This document shows positions 59,093 through 64,000 of a stretch of DNA of 64,000 nt, one piece after another. A model generated the notes under the pieces. That model made no database searches. It was not told the DNA's origin and was given only the letters and a program-made list of their open reading frames with translations. The stretch lies in the NCBI GenBank assembly GCA_022570795.1, contig JAKUDP010000002.1, positions 1,922,001-1,986,000 on the forward strand, in the 5' to 3' direction. How positions within the stretch are numbered: position 1 is the stretch's first letter; each line of letters begins with the position of its first letter. The stretch comes from Sphaerulina vaccinii (Eukaryota; Ascomycota; Dothideomycetes; Mycosphaerellales; Mycosphaerellaceae). A program made the position numbers and the translations under genes.

Positions 59093-62000
59093 ATGACCGG
59101 CACCAATAAACGCCTGGCAGAAGCTTCGGGACCCGAGCTCAAGAGGCAGCTTGTGACGCTACAGACGTTACTCATCGAGAGTGCAAAGCAGTATCCAGAC
59201 AAGATCGCTCTAATATGTCCTCATCAGCCAGCAGATTATCTTGGTCAGCAGTCTGTGTCAGAGACTTCTGGAAATAGCCCTCCCTACTTGCGATGGACAT
59301 ACTCGCAACTATTTGACGCAGCCGCCACGTTTGCGGCTAGGCTTCACGGTCATGGCATTCGTAGAGGCATGCGAATCGCTGCATTCTTGAGAAATGGTGC
59401 ACAGTGGGCTATTGGGCTCTGGGCGGCCGCTCGTGAGTATCCGCGGCAAGTCATATAGATGCCGCTGACCAATTTGAACAGTACTGGGTTGTCCGTTCGT
59501 CACGATCAATGCAAGCTTTGCTAACAAACCCGATGACGCTCAGCACATGCTTGCCACTGCAGAAGCGAGCGTGATTTTCGTGGAGGATGATCATATGGCG
59601 AAGGACATAGAGACTGCAGGAGGATCCAAACTCTTGGAGACTATGATCGTGAAGCTTGTGGCGCATCGAACTGGAGACGAGGACGAGGAAGCTCTCGCTG
59701 AAGGATGGACTTCGCTTGGGGCTCTCTTGAAGCCCGACAAAGATCAGCACTCTATGCCACCCGATGTTGAGACCCGTACAAGTGACGACGATCTAGCACT
59801 CGTCATTTTTACCAGTGGCACGACCTCTCGTCCCAAAGGTGTCAGGCAGACGAATCGCTCGCTGGTCTCTGGCTTCCTCACAGGTGCTCAGGGGCTCGAA
59901 ATGGACTCATCACACCGATCTTGCGAATGTTTACCAACCTTTCATATCTTCGGAATTGTGTTTGTCGGTCACTACTGGGCCTGCGGAGGCGCGGTCTGTT
60001 TTCCATCAGCGACTTTCGATCCGGCAGCTACGCTGAAGGCTATAGAAGACGAGCGGCTCACCCACCTGCCTGGCCCGCCAAGTCTACTAAACGCGCTTGT
60101 AACTCATCCTACATGTGCAACTATCAACCTGGAGTCTCTGCAACTAGTTGTCATGGCTGCCGCAGTAGTGCTTCCGGAGGCCATTAAAGCTGTTGGTAAA
60201 GCTTTGAGGTGTGACAGAATTGCATGTCCCTTCGGAATGAGCGAAGGTAGCCCATTGACATATCCTCCCTACAAAGACCTGCCAATCCAATATAGCGAAG
60301 AAGGCATCACCATTGGAGTGTGTCTGCCAAATACACGAGCACGCATATGCAAGCCAAACTCTCGCGAGGTAGTCCGACGAGGTGAACTAGGGGAGTTGCA
60401 TGTCGGTGGCCCCACGATAACTCCGGGCTATCTGGGGAGGGAGAGCGACGAGTTCTACGTCGAGCGCGGGACTCAATGGTTGATGACTGGAGATCAGGCC
60501 AAGATGGGAGACGAAGGCGAAATGTACATCATGGGGAGGTATAAGGATGTCATTATACGCGCAGGAGAGAACATCTCACCATCCTCAATCGAGGCAGTGC
60601 TAGATTCGATGCCTGGAATCACATCTCAGGTGGTGGGCGTGGCTGACGAGGTCGCTGGGGAAGTGCCTGCAGCTGTCCTCAAAGTGGACAATGGGACAGA
60701 AATCGACGAAGATGCCATGCACGAATTGCTCGACAAGAAGCTCGGGAATGTGTTTGTGCCTGCCCACATACTCACTGTCAACGATCTTGGCATGGATGAC
60801 TTCCCGCGAACAGAAAGTGGCAAATATCAGAAGTTCGAGCTGAAACAACCAGTCGCCGATTTTGTTGAAGGCGCTCAAACCTCTGATTCTGATGGCGTGG
60901 CTGCTGACCACACCGATGACTTGCGTCGCGTGTGGGCAAAGCTACTTGGTCTGTCAGAAAGCAAGTTGTCCAGCACGACATCGATCGAAGATCTAGCTGA
61001 CAGTATCACTGTAATGCGAGCTGCCAGTAAGATCAAGCGGGAACTTGGACAAGCCATTGGCGCCCACGAGATCCTGGACAACCCAACGATCGAAGCACAA
61101 GCTAAGCTACTGCAAAGCCGGCAAAAGCCTGATGGTGTCTCGAAAGGACAGCCAGTACAGGCTCGTAGTGGTCCACCCGAAACCTCTGAGTTAGCTCATA
61201 ACTTGAATAACGCCGAGAGGATGGCAGACTTGCAGAAAGCCTTCGCCACAGCTGCTAAGCCGTTAGGATTGTCTTGGGAAGAAGATGTTGAAGATGTGCT
61301 TCCTGTATGGGATTGGGGACGCATACTGCTCCAAGGTCCTCGACTCCAGTCCTGGAACCACCGACACGCGTTCGCGACGACCAGCGCCACATCTGAGCAG
61401 CTGAAAATCGCTCTTGAGCGTGCTCTCAGTCATCAGGCTATGCTTAGGACGCTGTCTGTATTTCCAACGAATGCAGCACCTTCACATGTGATCGTACGAT
61501 CGTCTCCTCGCTGGTACAAGCTTTGCATCAGAGAGGTCGAGGCAGTGGAGACGGCAGATGACCTCAAGATGCTGGCTCTCAATGATCCGCAGCTTGACCA
61601 TGCTTGTGCGCCCGGTCCACTGTTCCGTGCACTTATCGCACCCATCACAGATACTGGCACAAGTGGCCTTGTATACCAGGCGCATCACTCCTGCTTCGAT
61701 GGCCTTTCGATCCCAAACCTCATCGAAGATCTCACCTTCTATCTTAATAGTGATAGCAAAGACGCGGCCATATCTCCAAGGACATCTTGCAAGGGTTTCG
61801 CCGACAACTTATAGCTGCTTCGCAATTCCACTCAGGCCCATATGAGTTGCGACTTCCATGTCAAGCGATTACAAGGTCTTTCGAAACTGGAAAGGTCTCT
61901 GTGGCCCGTCCAGCGAGTGTCAGGCTGGTTCAAAGGTAACTTTGCCGATGTCGCCAACGAGTTTCCAGATCGCAAGGCTCTGGACGGCAAAGGGAGTATC

Positions 62001-62684
62001 GGCGTTGATGGTATCAAACGCGGAGTATCCCTAGCTGGCGTCCAGAACCTTCGCAGCCAGCACGATATCTCGGCTCCTTCAGTCCTCAAGACATCGTTAG
62101 CGCTCCTCAACGCTCACTACACCAAAACAAAGAATGCTGTGTTTACAAACTACGAAGCCGGGAGAGATTGGGCTTTCCCAGAACCTTGGATCGCGGAGTT
62201 GCTGCCAAATGTCATGAATGTGAATGGTCCGACACTCGAGGCAGTGTTGAACAACATCTCCGTTGATGACTCCGAAACCTGCCTAGATATGATGAAGAGA
62301 ATCCACGAAGAACAGAAGCTGCTCACCAAGCATGCTCATGCTCCACTTCTGGACATACAGCAACGGCTGGGTGAGGATGGCACGGATATGATCGATATTA
62401 TGCGTCGGCAGATCTTCAACTGGCTTCCAGGTCTCAAGAGCGATATGCAGGAGCCGGAGGACTCGCCCCTGAAACGAATTCAGATGCAATCTCGGAGCGA
62501 TGTTGGGTTGCTGTGGAATTGTGGTATGATCGGTGATACTTTTCAGGTGACTGCGAGTTATGATGATGCGCAGTTGAGGGCTGCGGAGGTGGAGGAGGCT
62601 GTTGCGAAATGGTTTGAGATTTCGATCTGGATGACGGATGCCGCGAATTGGGGGAGGCCGGTCGGGGAGTGTGTTGACGCGTAA
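59093..62684 (+). pseudogene. One-module A-T-C (NRPS-like) synthetase, interrupted by an in-frame TAG
   Basis: Multidomain enzyme expected to adenylate a carboxylic or amino acid, load it on a carrier domain and condense it; product unknown. Exon 1 is 59093-59432; a 49-nt intron (GTGAGT donor) follows; exon 2 is 59482-62684. The span is 1,180 codons, with TAG at codon 891 (61812-61814). The A domain has FTSGTTSRPKGV, FGMSEGSP, TGDQAKMGDEGE and a C-terminal PRTESGKYQKF Lys. The T domain has LADSITVMR, keeping the Asp-Ser pair of LGGDS. The C domain has AHHSCFDGLS, the HHxxxDG active site, intact before the stop. After the stop the same frame runs 289 codons with DFHVKRLQGLSKLERSLWP, which fits the C-domain continuation. 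No termination (TE/R) domain is present. It may be a pseudogene, a shortened enzyme or a sequence error. Confidence 0.75.
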
Positions 62685-62884
62685 GGACGTCTTGACGTGT
62701 ATAGAGATAGAAATGGAGGTAGAGAAGACGACTCCGTATCTTGAGACTGCGCTGTAATCTAGATTCCAAGTGTTTGCTGAGTCGTCATCGAGGTCATTTG
62801 GCTGAAGTGAAGTGCAAGCTTTCGGCCACAACTTTCTTGCTTTTACAACATAGCACAAAACAACACTGCACAGCACATCGAAAT

Positions 62885-63937
62885 ATGTACCAGTTCCAAC
62901 ACCCCCAGCCAGCCAGAAGAAACGATCTGGGTCCAAATAGCAGAGCGTACGGCTGCAGGCAGGGCGTCTTCGTCTCACGCGCGCCTTGGGATCCACCGCC
63001 GCCCACGATTCCCTCCGCGACAATGGCTGCCACAACCTCGTTTGGACGCATGGGCGCCGAACTAGACCAAGTACTGATGTCGCTTTTGGACGCCAGGTTC
63101 AAGCTGAACAATCTGCCAACTCCTCACGCCGCCACCGCAAGCGCCCCACTGGATGCAGAGATCTCGAGACTCGAGAACAGGAAGATAGAGCTCGAGGCAC
63201 AACTGACACGGAACTCAACCTTGCCACCATGTTACACTCGCGTCGAACTGCAGCGGTATGTGCTCGGACAACAACACACTCGTAGACGCCACTGACTTCT
63301 TGAAGGATGTACGACTCCCCAGTGCTTTCGGACGTGGTGATCTGCTTCGGAGACCGCAAGATCCACGCCCACAAGCTCATTCTGAGCATGGCTTCTGAGT
63401 ACTTTCGGTCAGCCTTTACAGGAAACTTCGTGGTAAGTGCCAGGCAGCGAGGGCATACAACTATGTGTATATTTACTAAACACACCCCAGGAGTCCAAGA
63501 GCGGCCAGCTTGAGCTATTCGACGACGACGAAGATGCGCTCACTGGAATGCTCAAATACATCTACGGACAGGATCCTTTCCAAGGACGAAGTGACGGCAT
63601 CGTCACTTGGCTGAGCATATACTACGATGTGAGACTCTTTGAAGTCGCTGGCAAGTATCAGCTCAATGATCTCGTTCGCGTGGCCAGCGAGAAAGTCAAG
63701 GAGAAGCTCATTTCGCAGTGGGAGCACGCGTCGTTTCCGCGCTTGCTGCGTACGATCTATGTTGAGACGCCTGCACACGGCGGGCAATTACGTGATGGGG
63801 TGAAGGAAGTCTGTTGTAAGCACATCGGTGTGCTGATGCAGAAGAAGGACTTCAGAGAGGCAATGCTTGAGTTGCCGGATTTGATGTTCGATCTCCTCGC
63901 TGTGGTAGGGCAAGAGCAGGTCCGTCTTGCGGCATAA
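62885..63937 (+). CDS. BTB/POZ domain protein
   Basis: Protein-interaction factor, possibly a substrate adaptor for a Cullin-3 ligase as in other BTB proteins. Three exons (62885-63255, 63306-63432, 63491-63937) with introns of 50 and 58 nt keep frame and give 314 aa. The N-terminal 120 residues are Pro/Ala-rich with a short coiled coil (EISRLENRKIELEAQL). The BTB fold begins at the splice into SPVLSDVVICFGDRKIHAHKLIL. ASEYFRSAFTGNFVESKSGQLEL and ALTGMLKYIYGQDP continue the classic order, then FEVAGKYQLNDLVRVASEKV of the last BTB helices. A helical C-terminus follows, with no Kelch repeats, MATH domain or zinc finger. Fungal genomes hold many such proteins of unknown role. Confidence 0.88.
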
Positions 63938-64000
63938 AACTGTGCGACCGAGTGGAGATCACTGTGAGCGAGTCCGTGGTGGACGACGTTCTTTCGACGA

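Noticed and set aside
61795..61835. GT...CAG segment that would splice out the TAG of the A-T-C synthetase
   Set aside because: It is 41 nt, not a multiple of three, so removing it would shift the following 289-codon frame, and the donor GTTTCG is poor.

Overview
This window looks like nuclear DNA of a filamentous ascomycete (Pezizomycotina), with a gene content that suggests a Dothideomycete such as a Mycosphaerella relative. The class-level placement is inference. Direct support: genes are dense and sit on both strands; introns are few and mostly 48-63 nt, with GTRNGT-type donors, CTAAC/CTGAC-like branch sites and YAG acceptors; and the proteins are fungal (Cdc37, Mlp1/TPR, Dlt1, RTA1-like, a long-tailed aquaglyceroporin, fungal PKA, MER3). 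I see no transposon, LTR, tRNA, rRNA or CRISPR array.

Layout. 0-9 kb: the 5' part of a PLP aminotransferase (minus strand, cut by the left edge), a nucleotide-sugar transporter and the meiotic helicase MER3/HFM1. 9-19 kb: the giant nuclear-basket coiled-coil protein MLP1/TPR, divergent from the TFIIE beta subunit, then the Hsp90 co-chaperone CDC37. 19-25 kb is an accessory patch: half of an MFS transporter, an orphan protein with a zincin-like HELAH motif and possible frame damage at its end, and a long-tailed aquaglyceroporin with an altered second NPA box. 25-31 kb: a divergent pair of putative zinc-binding proteins, a conserved membrane protein of unknown function, a secreted Cys-rich Ser/Thr-rich protein and poorly supported small genes. 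31-46 kb: a small coiled-coil protein, DLT1, farnesyltransferase beta (RAM1), a Baeyer-Villiger-type flavin monooxygenase, a DUF3445 heme N-demethylase-like protein, a tandem-chromodomain protein, a ketopantoate reductase-like protein and the PKA catalytic subunit behind a long leader. 46-54.7 kb: an RTA1-like membrane protein, a Tyr/Gln/Pro-repeat protein, a secreted type-B carboxylesterase and a 1,154-aa disordered protein with repeated LGQR boxes. 54.7-64 kb: a gene-poor stretch with one helical hypothetical gene, then a one-module A-T-C synthetase interrupted by a single in-frame TAG, and a BTB/POZ gene.

Most genes are unrelated housekeeping genes, and no operon-like or co-regulated pathway is evident. 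The most interesting items are the A-T-C synthetase with its single nonsense codon, the orphan HELAH protein, the tandem-chromodomain protein with three repeated basic boxes, and the aquaglyceroporin with NFT in place of the second NPA. Exon boundaries below come from splice-site reading and frame continuity, not transcripts.
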